NCBI RefSeq assembly: GCF_900116145.1
Contig: NZ_FPAB01000005.1
Location: 1 to 64,000, forward strand
DNA from: Streptomyces harbinensis
GTDB taxonomy: Bacteria > Actinomycetota > Actinomycetes > Streptomycetales > Streptomycetaceae
DNA: 64,000 nt
Reading direction: 5' to 3'
In this document: positions 25,091 through 32,749 of the stretch, one piece after another
How the letters are laid out: every line of letters begins with the position of its first letter
How positions within the stretch are numbered: position 1 is the first letter of the stretch
Translations under genes and position numbers: made by a program
Notes under the pieces: generated by a model
The model's input: the letters and a program-made list of their open reading frames with translations, nothing else
What the model was told of the DNA's origin: nothing
Database searches by the model: none

Positions 25091-25318
25091 GGTACTGACG
25101 ACACCCCGCGCCGAGTCGCCCGGATGAGTGAGCTTTTCCGCACGGTGGGTGAGGGAGCGTGGAACGAGGTGCCTGCTGCCCTGCGATACCACGGTACGCG
25201 CCCGGCTCGGCGCCACCTCGTGCGGTGCTCGGCTGAGGCCCGGATGGGGGCGGACAGCGCACCCGGATTGTTGGGACTCCATAAACGCGGCCCGGATTCT
25301 TTTTCGCGGGCGGCCGGG

Positions 25319-25340
25319 CCCGCGCCCCCGTGGGCGCGGG
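25319..25340. terminator. Candidate terminator of maf
   Basis: CCCGCGCCC / GGGCGCGGG, a perfect 9-bp stem with a 4-nt loop, 126 bp past the maf stop on the minus strand. Confidence 0.5.
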
Positions 25341-25465
25341 AGGTGCGCGGGAGCCCGCCCGCCGCGCCGCCCGGCCGGTGCGATGTGCTCCGCTCCGTGT
25401 CCCGGCGCGGACGAAACGTGGCGGCCGGCCGCGTGGCGGTGCTCACCGGTGCACCGGCGCCCCTC

Positions 25466-26101
25466 TCAGTCCCGGTCCCACAGCTCGTCGACCCGGACGC
25501 CGAGCCGCCCGAGCAGGGTACGCAGCAGGGGCATCGACAGCCCGATCACATTGCCCGGGTCGCCGTCGATGCCGTCGATGAACGGCGCGGAGCGGCCCTG
25601 GAGGGTGAAGGCGCCCGCCACGTGCAGCGGTTCACCGGTGGCGACGTACGCGGCGATCTCCGCGTCGTCGGGTGTGCCGAAGCGGACGGTGGTGGCCGCC
25701 ACCGCCGACTCCGCCCGGCCGGTGACGGTGTCGATCACCCGGTGGCCGGTGAGCAGGTCGGCGGACCGGCCGCGCATCGCCTTCCAGCGAATGACGGCCT
25801 CCTCGGCGGAGCCCGGCTTGCCCAGGGCCTCCCCGTCCAGGTCCAGGACCGAGTCGCAGCCGATGACCAGCGCCCCGGCGGCCCGCGGCAGCGCGGCGAC
25901 GGCCGCGGCCTTGGCCTCTGCCAGCACCTGGGCGAGCGCGCGCGGGGACGGGGCGCTCAGCGCGTCCTCGTCCACGCCGCTGACGATCACCTCGGGGGCG
26001 AATCCGGCCTGCCGCAGCAGCCCGAGCCGGGCCGGTGACTGCGAGGCGAGCACCAGGCGGCGCCGGGTGCCGGGGGCGGGGGTGCGGGGCGCGGTGTCCA
26101 T
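25466..26101 (-). CDS. maf: Maf/HAM1-like nucleoside triphosphate pyrophosphatase
   Basis: 211 aa from ATG 26101. [19 protein letters not shown] is the Maf signature (S.SPRR..LL), [17 protein letters not shown] the second motif with catalytic Asp, then [11 protein letters not shown] and [18 protein letters not shown]. It hydrolyses non-canonical or regulatory NTPs to NMP and pyrophosphate; Maf proteins are associated with cell-division arrest. -10 TACGCT (26114-26109) lies 7 nt upstream, so leaderless. Sits beside acyl-CoA carboxylase genes as in other streptomycetes. Confidence 0.93.
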   Translation of the reverse strand: MDTAPRTPAPGTRRRLVLASQSPARLGLLRQAGFAPEVIVSGVDEDALSAPSPRALAQVLAEAKAAAVAALPRAAGALVIGCDSVLDLDGEALGKPGSAEEAVIRWKAMRGRSADLLTGHRVIDTVTGRAESAVAATTVRFGTPDDAEIAAYVATGEPLHVAGAFTLQGRSAPFIDGIDGDPGNVIGLSMPLLRTLLGRLGVRVDELWDRD

Positions 26102-26108
26102 GCCGGCC

Positions 26109-26114
26109 AGCGTA
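26109..26114 (-). promoter_or_regulatory. -10 of maf (leaderless)
   Basis: TACGCT on the minus strand, 7 nt before ATG 26101. Confidence 0.5.
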
Positions 26115-26167
26115 TCCAGCGGGGGCACCGGCCCGGTCCCGGCCGGTCGCGAACGGCGCCGGATGCC

Positions 26168-26222
26168 GTTCATCCCAACGCTTCAGACCGTTCACAGGCG
26201 GTTCTTATTCGTTTCTCATCTC
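26168..26222 (+). promoter_or_regulatory. Candidate PHO box upstream of the VTC/DUF4956/CotH operon
   Basis: 11-nt units like the Streptomyces PhoP direct repeats (consensus G[G/T]TCAYYYR[G/C]G as I recall): GTTCACAGGCG (26190-26200, 9 of 11), GTTCTTATTCG (26201-26211, 8 of 11) and TTTCTCATCTC (26212-26222, weak), with GTTCATCCCAA (26168-26178, 8 of 11) exactly two units upstream in phase. It ends 44 bp before ATG 26267. Control by phosphate starvation is inferred. Confidence 0.55.
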
Positions 26223-26266
26223 GGCCTTGTTGGTTGGCCCTTCGGATTCGATCGAACGGAGGATGG

Positions 26267-27091
26267 ATGGCCGCCGACGACGACGAGACCGGGCTCGCCC
26301 GGGGCGTGGCCAGCAGGCTGCACGCGTTCAACCGCTACGAGATCAAGTACCTGGTGGCGAACGAGGACGTGCCCGCGATCCGCTCGGAGCTGGCCCGCCG
26401 CATGGACCGGGACGAACACAGCCCGCCGGGTGGGTACGGGGTGTGGAGTCTCTACTACGACACCCCGGCGCTCCGCTTCTACTGGGAGAAGATCGAGGGC
26501 CTGAAGTTCCGGCGCAAGCTGCGGATCCGGCACTACGGCGAGCTGGACGCGGTCACCGACGACTGCCAGGTCTTCGTTGAGATCAAACAGCGCGTGAACC
26601 GGGTGACCCAGAAGCGCCGGGTCCGGCTGCCGTACGGGGCGGCCCGTCGGCTGTGCGACGGCCGCGAACTCGTCGATCCCGGCCCGTTCGGCCACGAGGT
26701 GGTCGATCTGCTCGTCCGGCTCGATCTGCGGCCCACCGTCATCACCGGCTACCGCCGTGAAGCGCTCAAGGGCCGCGACCAGGACGTGGGCCTGCGGGTG
26801 ACGTTCGACAGCCGGATCCGGGGACGCGACCGCGACTTCCACTTCGGCGCGGCGGCGGAGAACCGTTACATCATCCCGCCCCGGCTGACCGTGATGGAGG
26901 TCAAGGTCAACGAGCGCGTCCCGTACTGGATCACCGACCTGATGGCGCGGCGCAGCCTCAGCGTGGTCCGCGTCTCCAAGTACGTCCAGAGCGTGGAGGC
27001 CCACGGCAAGGCCCCGCGCTCCGTCTTCCACGTCCGTGAGGAAGCCCTCCCGGACCCCGCCCTCCAGAAGGAAAACGCCCGTGTTCTCTGA
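26267..27091 (+). CDS. VTC-domain polyphosphate polymerase-like protein
   Basis: 274 aa from ATG 26267, with GGAGG at 26258-26262. The whole protein is a VTC (triphosphate-tunnel) domain: AFNRYEIKYLVANED, SLYYDTPALRFYWEKIEGLKF, RKLRIRHYG, VFVEIKQRVNRVTQKRRV, YRREALKG, RVTFDSRIRGRDRD, and VMEVKVNERVPYWITDLM. Alternating Arg/Lys and Glu residues on strands line the tunnel that in yeast Vtc4 builds polyphosphate from ATP. No SPX or membrane domain is present. Overlaps the DUF4956 gene by 11 bp, in an operon with CotH behind a PHO-box-like element. Confidence 0.88.
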   Translation: MAADDDETGLARGVASRLHAFNRYEIKYLVANEDVPAIRSELARRMDRDEHSPPGGYGVWSLYYDTPALRFYWEKIEGLKFRRKLRIRHYGELDAVTDDCQVFVEIKQRVNRVTQKRRVRLPYGAARRLCDGRELVDPGPFGHEVVDLLVRLDLRPTVITGYRREALKGRDQDVGLRVTFDSRIRGRDRDFHFGAAAENRYIIPPRLTVMEVKVNERVPYWITDLMARRSLSVVRVSKYVQSVEAHGKAPRSVFHVREEALPDPALQKENARVL

Positions 27092-27758
27092 ACTCCAGGA
27101 CCTCAGCGGTACGTTCAGTGTCGCCGACATCGTGCTCTCGCTGGTGATCTCGTTCGCGCTGAGCATGATGGTCGGCTACGTCTACCGCGCCACCCACCGC
27201 AATGTGTCCTACAGCCAGTCGTATGTGCAGACGCTGGTGATCATCGGCGTCATCGTGGCGATGATCCTGCTGGTCGTCGGCTCCAACCTGGCCCGGGCGT
27301 TCTCGCTGGTCGGCGCGTTGTCGGTGGTGCGGTTCCGCAACGCCATCAAGGAAACCCGGGATGTCGGCTTCATCTTCCTGGTGATGGGCCTGGGCATGGC
27401 CTGCGGCGCCCGGTTCTACGCGCTGGCCGTCATCGCCGGCATCACCATCTGCGTGATCATCCTGGTGATGCACAAGTTCAACATGTTCCAGCTGAACGTG
27501 CAGCGCCAGGTCGTCAAGGTGCAGGTGCCGGCCGGTGAGGACTACACCCAGCGCATCCAGGACGTCCTGATCGACTTCACCACCGAGTTCGAGCTGGTCA
27601 GCACCGAGTCGATACGCGGCGGGGCGCTCAGCGAGGTCTTCTACACCGTGCGGATGAAGAAGGGCCGGCAGCCGGGCGCCCTGGTGGCGGCGCTGACGGA
27701 GCGCACCATGGGCCAGCGGGTGACCGTCCTGACCGGCTACGACCAGACGGACCTCTGA
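27081..27758 (+). CDS. DUF4956 integral membrane protein
   Basis: 225 aa from GTG 27081, inside the end of the VTC gene, with AAGGA upstream. Four hydrophobic segments in the first half (about 12-32, 48-68, 70-90 and 103-125), with the strongly conserved-looking stretch GALSVVRFRNAIKETRDVGFIFLVMGLGMACG between TM3 and TM4. The C-terminal cytoplasmic domain of about 90 residues (VKVQVPAGEDYTQRIQDVLIDF) has a ferredoxin-like pattern. DUF4956 proteins are habitually encoded beside VTC proteins. It may anchor the polymerase or move its product across the membrane (inference). Confidence 0.88.
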   Translation: MFSELQDLSGTFSVADIVLSLVISFALSMMVGYVYRATHRNVSYSQSYVQTLVIIGVIVAMILLVVGSNLARAFSLVGALSVVRFRNAIKETRDVGFIFLVMGLGMACGARFYALAVIAGITICVIILVMHKFNMFQLNVQRQVVKVQVPAGEDYTQRIQDVLIDFTTEFELVSTESIRGGALSEVFYTVRMKKGRQPGALVAALTERTMGQRVTVLTGYDQTDL

Positions 27759-29476
27759 TGACGGGCGACGGCGGGCGGGCCCGGCTCGTCCACCGGTTGC
27801 CGGTGCCGCTGCGGCAGCACTGGAAGCCGGTGGCGGCGCTGGCGGTGACGCTGGCCCTGCTGCTGGTGTACTTCGGCGACACCCGGGTCTCGGCGCTGGT
27901 GACCAGCGCCTCGGACGGCGACGGCGAGCAGATCACCCAGAACATCGCGGGCATCACCGACCTCTACGACAGTGCCGCCGAGCACACCGTCTCGCTGGAG
28001 TACGACGAGGCCGACTACCAGCGGCTGATCACCGCCTTCCAGGAGGACGGCGACAAGGAGTGGATGGAGGCCGATCTCACCATCGACGGCACGTTCATCG
28101 AGTCCGTCGGCGTCCGGCTGAAGGGCAACTCCACGCTCAGCTCGCTGGGCGGCGAGGGCATGGGCGTCTCGGGGCTGCGGATCGTGGGACCGGACGGCGA
28201 GGAGCTCGACCCGGCGGACATCGCCCTGCCCGAGGAGGGGGTCGCGGGCGGCGGGGGGATGAACATGATCGAACTCTCCCCCGATGAGCCCGAGAACCTG
28301 CCCTGGCTGATCAAGATCGACCAGTACATCGAGGGCCGCGCTTACCAGGGGCACACCGAGATCTCGGTGCGGCCCGGCACGGACGAGAGCCTGGCGCTGA
28401 ACGAAGCGCTCATGCTGTCGCTGATGGACGACTCGGGGCAGGTCGCGGAGCGGTACGCGTTCTCCACCTTCACCGTCAACAACCGCCCGGCCGCCACCCG
28501 GTTGCTGGTGGAGAACCCGAGCACCGGGTACGCCACCGAGCAGATCGACGGCAACGGGGTGCTGTACAAGGCGCGGGCGTCCAGCAGTTTCGCGTACGTC
28601 GGGGACGATCCGACCGACTACCAGGACCAGTTCAAGCAGATCACCAAGAAGGGCAGCCAGGACCTCCAGCCGCTGATCAATCTGATCAAGTGGGCCGAGG
28701 AGGCGAGCGACGAGGAGTTCGCGGCGGGGCTGGGCGACCGGGTCGACCTGGATTCGTTCGCGGCGTACGTGGCGACCCAGAACCTGCTCATGAACTTCGA
28801 CGACATGAGCGGTCCCGGGCAGAACTATCTGCTCTGGTACGACCTGGACACCAAGAAATTCTCGGTGCTGGGCTGGGACTTCAACCTGTCGCTGAGCGGG
28901 GACGCCACCGCGGGCCCGCACGACCAGGCGTCGATGGGCGGATTCGCCAGGGGGACGCTGCCGGAAGGTGCTCTCCCGGAGGACGGCGCGTTCCCGGAGG
29001 GCGCCTTCCCGGAGGACGGCGCGTTCCCGGACGGGGTCGAGATCCCGGAGGGCGCCTTCCCGGACGGTGCGTTCCCCGACGGCGGCGGCCCGGGCGGCGG
29101 CGGCCGGATGCCGCCGGGCGGCGACCGCGGCGGCGAGGACGGCGGCGCGGGTGGTGGCCCGCGGTTCGTCGGCCCGGACGGCGAGGAAATCGCACCGGAC
29201 GGCGACGGGGAGATGCGCGGGATGGGCGGCAACATCCTCAAGGAACGCTTCCTGGAGCTGGACGCCTTCGACGACGTCTACCTCGACGCCTACCACGACC
29301 TCTACCAGCAGTGGTTCGCCTCCGGCAGCGCGCTGGAGGCCCTGGACGCGGTACTGGAGGCGGCCGGGGCCAACGGCGCCGACCCGGACGCCCTGGCGGC
29401 CACGGCCGACCAGCTGCGCGCCACGCTCACCGAGCGGGCCACCGCACTGGCCGCCGACGAGACGGTCACCGGCTGA
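27758..29476 (+). CDS. CotH-family kinase-like surface protein
   Basis: 572 aa. ATG 27758 overlaps the DUF4956 stop (TGATG). One TM or uncleaved signal at residues 24-40 places the rest outside. CotH motifs: GVRLKGNSTLSS, a family R-x-K-G-N-S element; ERYAFSTFTVNNRPAATRLLVENP; NFDDMSGPGQNYLLWYDLDTKKFSVLGWDFNLSLSG, with the Asp and Asn of the WDxN metal site. CotH proteins of spore formers are Fam20-like kinases phosphorylating coat proteins. Residues about 403-450 carry a repeated 5-residue unit (GAFPE/GAFPD with Asp-Gly) and a Gly-rich linker. With VTC and DUF4956 it forms a three-gene operon. Confidence 0.88.
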   Translation: MTGDGGRARLVHRLPVPLRQHWKPVAALAVTLALLLVYFGDTRVSALVTSASDGDGEQITQNIAGITDLYDSAAEHTVSLEYDEADYQRLITAFQEDGDKEWMEADLTIDGTFIESVGVRLKGNSTLSSLGGEGMGVSGLRIVGPDGEELDPADIALPEEGVAGGGGMNMIELSPDEPENLPWLIKIDQYIEGRAYQGHTEISVRPGTDESLALNEALMLSLMDDSGQVAERYAFSTFTVNNRPAATRLLVENPSTGYATEQIDGNGVLYKARASSSFAYVGDDPTDYQDQFKQITKKGSQDLQPLINLIKWAEEASDEEFAAGLGDRVDLDSFAAYVATQNLLMNFDDMSGPGQNYLLWYDLDTKKFSVLGWDFNLSLSGDATAGPHDQASMGGFARGTLPEGALPEDGAFPEGAFPEDGAFPDGVEIPEGAFPDGAFPDGGGPGGGGRMPPGGDRGGEDGGAGGGPRFVGPDGEEIAPDGDGEMRGMGGNILKERFLELDAFDDVYLDAYHDLYQQWFASGSALEALDAVLEAAGANGADPDALAATADQLRATLTERATALAADETVTG

Positions 29477-29499
29477 CCCCCGGCCGGACGACCGATGAC

Positions 29500-29527
29500 G
29501 CAGCCGCCGGCCTACGCCGGCGGCTGC
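29500..29527. terminator. Terminator after cotH, shared with the opposite small gene
   Basis: Perfect 12-bp stem (GCAGCCGCCGGC / GCCGGCGGCTGC) with a 4-nt loop (29512-29515). The loop contains the stop codon (29512-29514) of the minus-strand small gene, so the two convergent genes overlap in the hairpin. Confidence 0.75.
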
Positions 29528-29655
29528 GCCAGCATCACCAGCGAGGTGCCGATCAGCCCGGCCAGGGCGATCACCCAGCCCACCCGGCGCAGCATCGCCC
29601 GGGTGGTCCTGGCTTCCCGGGAGGGCTCCTCGCGGCGCATGTCGGACCACAGCAT
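29512..29655 (-). CDS. 47-aa single-TM small membrane protein
   Basis: Reads MLWSDMRREEPSREARTTR, then ML..VGWVIALAGLIGTSLVMLA, ending QPPA and TAG. A basic/acidic cytoplasmic head, one TM (about residues 25-43) and a 4-residue tail. It lies on the same strand as, and upstream of, nothing co-directional closer than accE's 3' end (57 bp). Size, shape and position beside pccB/accE recall the tiny streptomycete proteins annotated as morphogenic membrane protein MmpA; that link is from memory. No good ribosome site (AAGG touches the ATG). Confidence 0.62.
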   Translation of the reverse strand: MLWSDMRREEPSREARTTRAMLRRVGWVIALAGLIGTSLVMLAQPPA

Positions 29656-29710
29656 CCTTCGATGGTCCCGCGCGAGCGGCCCGGCCGCCTGAGTACGGCT
29701 ACTCAGATCG

Positions 29711-29917
29711 TCACCCGCGCGGCCCGAACGCGGCCTGCCACGCGCCGGGCCCCGGCGCCGGCAGCGGGCGGCGCACCGCCTGCCGCGGGCCGGCCCACCG
29801 CTGGCGCGGTGCCTCGGCGGCGGTGGTGCCGGCCGCGGCCGAGGCCCGCGCCTGCATCACCGCGACCGCCGCGGCCAGTTCCTCGGGGGTCGGATTGCCC
29901 CGCACGACACGGATCAT
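29711..29917 (-). CDS. accE: Acyl-CoA carboxylase epsilon subunit
   Basis: 68 aa from ATG 29917, with GGAGGAG upstream. MIRVVRGNPTPEELAAAVAVM is the family hallmark (R.G.P..EE.AAL.AV), followed by an Ala-rich linker and a Trp-containing C-terminus (QRWAGPRQAVRRPLP). These small proteins are specific to actinobacteria and stimulate assembly and activity of the alpha6-beta6 carboxylase. It follows pccB by 53 bp on the same strand, as a unit with it. Confidence 0.9.
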   Translation of the reverse strand: MIRVVRGNPTPEELAAAVAVMQARASAAAGTTAAEAPRQRWAGPRQAVRRPLPAPGPGAWQAAFGPRG

Positions 29918-29970
29918 GAGCGACTCCTCCTTCGGTTCCCCGCCTGTCTCCCGGCTTCCCGGCTCCCGGT

Positions 29971-31578
29971 CTACAGCGGGATGTTGCCGTGCTTCTTCGG
30001 CGGCAGCTGCTCCCGCTTGGTCCGCAGCGCCCGCAGCCCGCGCACGATGTGCCGCCGGGTGTCGGCCGGCATGATCACCGCGTCCACGTAGCCGCGCTCG
30101 GCGGCGACGTACGGGTTCAGCAGCGTGTTCTCGTACTCGGCGGTCAGCCGGGCCCGTTCCGCCTCCCGCTCGCCCTCGTCCTCCAGCGCGGCCAGCGTGC
30201 GCCGGTGCAGGATGTTCACCGCGCCCTGCGCGCCCATCACCGCCACCTGGGCGGTGGGCCAGGCCAGGTTGAGGTCGGCGCCCAGGTGCTTGGAGCCCAT
30301 GACGTCGTAGGCGCCGCCGAACGCCTTGCGGGTGATCACGGTGATCAGCGGGACGGTGGCCTCGGCGTACGCGTAGATCAGCTTGGCGCCGCGCCGGATG
30401 ATGCCGCCGTACTCCTGGTCGGTGCCGGGCAGGAAGCCGGGCACGTCCACGAACGTCAGCACGGGGATGTTGAACGCGTCGCAGGTGCGGACGAAGCGGG
30501 CCGCCTTCTCGGAGGCGTTGATGTCCAGGCAGCCGGCGAACTGGAGCGGCTGGTTGGCGACGACCCCGACCGGCCGGCCCTCGACGCGGCCGAAGCCGGT
30601 GATGATGTTGGGCGCGAAGAGCGGCTGCGTCTCCAGGAACTCCCGGTCGTCCAGCACCCCTTCGACGACCTGGTGCATGTCGTAGGGCTGGTTGGCGGAG
30701 TCCGGGACGAGCGTGTTGAGCTGCCGGTCGTCCTCGTCCGGCTCCAGGTCCGCCTCCTCCTCGGGGAAGGCGGGCGGCTCGGCGAGATTGTTGGACGGCA
30801 GGTACGACAGCAGCGCCTTGACGTACTCGATGGCGTCCTTCTCGTCGCCCGCCAGATGGTGCGCGACGCCCGAGACGGCGTTGTGGGTGCGGGCGCCGCC
30901 CAGTTCCTCGAAGCCGACGTCCTCCCCGGTGACCGTCTTGATCACATCCGGTCCGGTGATGAACATGTGCGAGGTCTGATCGACCATCACCGTAAAGTCG
31001 GTGATCGCGGGGGAGTAGACGGCACCGCCCGCGCACGGGCCCATGATGAGCGAGATCTGCGGGACGACGCCCGAGCCGTGCACGTTACGGCGGAAGATCT
31101 CGGCGAACAGGCCGAGCGCCGTGACGCCCTCCTGGATCCGGGCCCCGCCGCCGTCGTTGATGCCGATGATCGGGCAGCCGGTCTTCAGCGCCCAGTCCAT
31201 GACCTTGACGATCTTCTCGCCGTACACCTCGCCCAGCGAGCCACCGAAGACCGTGAAGTCCTGCGAGTAGACGGCCACCGGGCGGCCGTCGACGGTTCCG
31301 TAGCCGGTCACCACCCCGTCCCCGTACGGGCGGTTGCGCTCGATGCCGAAGGAGGTGGAACGGTGCCGGGCGAACTCGTCCAGCTCGGTGAACGACCCCT
31401 CGTCCAGCAGCGCCAGCACCCGCTCGCGCGCCGTCCCCTTCCCCTTGGCGTGCTGTTTGGCCACCGCCCGGTCGGAGCCGGCGCGCACCGCCTCCGCCAC
31501 CCGCAGCCGGAAGTCCTCGATCTTGCCCGCCGTGGTGTGCAGGTCGGGGCTGGTGTCCTGGGGCGACAATTCGGGCAC
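29971..31578 (-). CDS. pccB: Acyl-CoA (propionyl-CoA) carboxylase beta chain, carboxyltransferase
   Basis: 535 aa. Crotonase-fold carboxyltransferase: [19 protein letters not shown] at the N-terminus, [32 protein letters not shown], the first oxyanion hole [33 protein letters not shown], and the second oxyanion region [36 protein letters not shown]. It transfers CO2 from carboxybiotin on the alpha chain to propionyl- and/or acetyl-CoA. The residue setting substrate choice cannot be assigned without an alignment; the pccB name follows position and N-terminal similarity to the streptomycete PccB as remembered. Confidence 0.92.
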   Translation of the reverse strand: MPELSPQDTSPDLHTTAGKIEDFRLRVAEAVRAGSDRAVAKQHAKGKGTARERVLALLDEGSFTELDEFARHRSTSFGIERNRPYGDGVVTGYGTVDGRPVAVYSQDFTVFGGSLGEVYGEKIVKVMDWALKTGCPIIGINDGGGARIQEGVTALGLFAEIFRRNVHGSGVVPQISLIMGPCAGGAVYSPAITDFTVMVDQTSHMFITGPDVIKTVTGEDVGFEELGGARTHNAVSGVAHHLAGDEKDAIEYVKALLSYLPSNNLAEPPAFPEEEADLEPDEDDRQLNTLVPDSANQPYDMHQVVEGVLDDREFLETQPLFAPNIITGFGRVEGRPVGVVANQPLQFAGCLDINASEKAARFVRTCDAFNIPVLTFVDVPGFLPGTDQEYGGIIRRGAKLIYAYAEATVPLITVITRKAFGGAYDVMGSKHLGADLNLAWPTAQVAVMGAQGAVNILHRRTLAALEDEGEREAERARLTAEYENTLLNPYVAAERGYVDAVIMPADTRRHIVRGLRALRTKREQLPPKKHGNIPL

Positions 31579-31714
31579 GGTACGCGGCTCCTACTCGTCC
31601 TCGGGTGGGCTACCGGAAAGTAGCGTATCCAGGGCACGGCCGGGCCGGCGGTGCGGCGTGGATCACAGCGCGAACCGGCCAAAGATCGCGCGCCTCGCCG
31701 GGGCACGCACGGCC

Positions 31715-31720
31715 TAGGGT
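31715..31720 (+). promoter_or_regulatory. -10 of birA (leaderless)
   Basis: TAGGGT, exactly 6 nt before ATG 31727; no ribosome site. Confidence 0.6.
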
Positions 31721-31726
31721 GAGCCC

Positions 31727-32584
31727 ATGACCCCTCCCCCCGGCCGCTGGTCCGACCTGGACCGGCCCCCGCTCAACGCCCGGGCCCTGCGCACCGCCCT
31801 GGTCCGTCCCGCCGCCCTGTGGACCGGCCTCACGGTGGTCGAGTCCACCGGCTCCACCAACGCCGACCTGGCGGCAGCGGCGACCTCCGGCGCGGCGGCA
31901 CCCGGCACCGTTCTCGTCGCCGAGGAGCAGCTGAGCGGACGCGGCCGGCTGGACCGGCGGTGGAACGCCCCGGCCCGCTCCGGTCTGTTCGTCTCCGTGC
32001 TGCTCACCCCCGGCCACGACGTACCGGCCGAACGCTGGGGCTGGCTGCCGCTGCTGGCCGGCGTCGCCGCCGTCACCGCGCTCAGCCCGGTCGCCGAGGT
32101 GGAGACCGCCCTGAAGTGGCCCAACGATCTGCTGGTGACGGTGGACGGCACCGAACGCAAGCTCGGCGGCATCCTCGCCGAACGGGTGACCCTGCCGGAC
32201 GGCACGGCCGCCGTCGTCCTCGGCATGGGCGTGAACGTCTCGCTGCGCGCCGACGAGCTGCCGGTACCGACCGCCGGCTCACTGCTGCTCGCGGGCGCCC
32301 GCACCACCGACCGCGACCCCCTGCTGCGCGCCCTGCTGCGCTCCCTCGCCGACTGGTACGGCCGCTGGACGGCGGCCGGCGGCGACGCGAGCGCCGCCGG
32401 ACTGCTCCCGGCGTACGCGGCCTGCTGCGCGACGCTCGGCCGCACCGTGCGCGCCCTGCTGCCCGGCGGCGCCGAGGTACGCGGCGAGGCGGTGGCCCTG
32501 GACGGCACCGGCCGGCTGGTGATCGCCGACGCCGACGCCGTACAGCGCCCCGTCGACGCGGCCGACATCGTGCACCTGCGGTGA
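31727..32584 (+). CDS. birA: Biotin-protein ligase
   Basis: 285 aa. Central BPL/LplA catalytic domain: VVESTGSTNADLAAAA, LVAEEQLSGRGRLDRRWNAP (the GRGR biotinyl-AMP loop), LKWPNDLLV, and RKLGGILAER with the catalytic Lys. A C-terminal SH3-like domain follows (LGRTVRALLPGGAEVRGEAVALDGTGRLVIAD). There is no N-terminal HTH, so it is a class I ligase without repressor function. It biotinylates AccA-type carriers and is divergent from pccB. Leaderless by its -10 at 31715-31720. Confidence 0.95.
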   Translation: MTPPPGRWSDLDRPPLNARALRTALVRPAALWTGLTVVESTGSTNADLAAAATSGAAAPGTVLVAEEQLSGRGRLDRRWNAPARSGLFVSVLLTPGHDVPAERWGWLPLLAGVAAVTALSPVAEVETALKWPNDLLVTVDGTERKLGGILAERVTLPDGTAAVVLGMGVNVSLRADELPVPTAGSLLLAGARTTDRDPLLRALLRSLADWYGRWTAAGGDASAAGLLPAYAACCATLGRTVRALLPGGAEVRGEAVALDGTGRLVIADADAVQRPVDAADIVHLR

Positions 32585-32625
32585 TCGCCCGGCAACGCCC
32601 CGCGTGACTTAGGGCACACCTGCCG

Positions 32626-32661
32626 TAGGGTTGTGCGATGGACAGCACGCGATGGGCGTGA
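32626..32661 (+). promoter_or_regulatory. cya promoter and leaderless 7-codon upstream ORF
   Basis: -10 TAGGGT at 32626-32631, exactly 6 nt, then ATG 32638 opening MDSTRWA and TGA at 32659-32661. Because the spacing equals that of the window's leaderless genes, the transcript should begin with this short ORF. The cya start follows 88 nt later. Confidence 0.5.
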
Positions 32662-32749
32662 GCGAGCAGGAACGGTAGGGCGGCGGCAGTGCGCAGCGGA
32701 GGGAACCCCACCCCGGTGGCGTTCGCGTGGGCGTGGGCGAGGGCGGGCA

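Larger units (their letters stand above)
25059..25465. other. 407-bp intergenic region between accA2 and maf
   Basis: Holds the accA2 promoter (25085-25090) and a hairpin at 25319-25340. A 131-codon minus-strand frame overlaps the accA2 start, but its composition (Arg/Pro/Ser) and lack of start signals argue against coding. Nothing else recognised. Confidence 0.6.

Noticed and set aside
25051-25446. 131-codon minus-strand frame upstream of accA2
   Set aside because: Overlaps the accA2 promoter and start; Arg/Pro/Ser-rich with no ribosome site.
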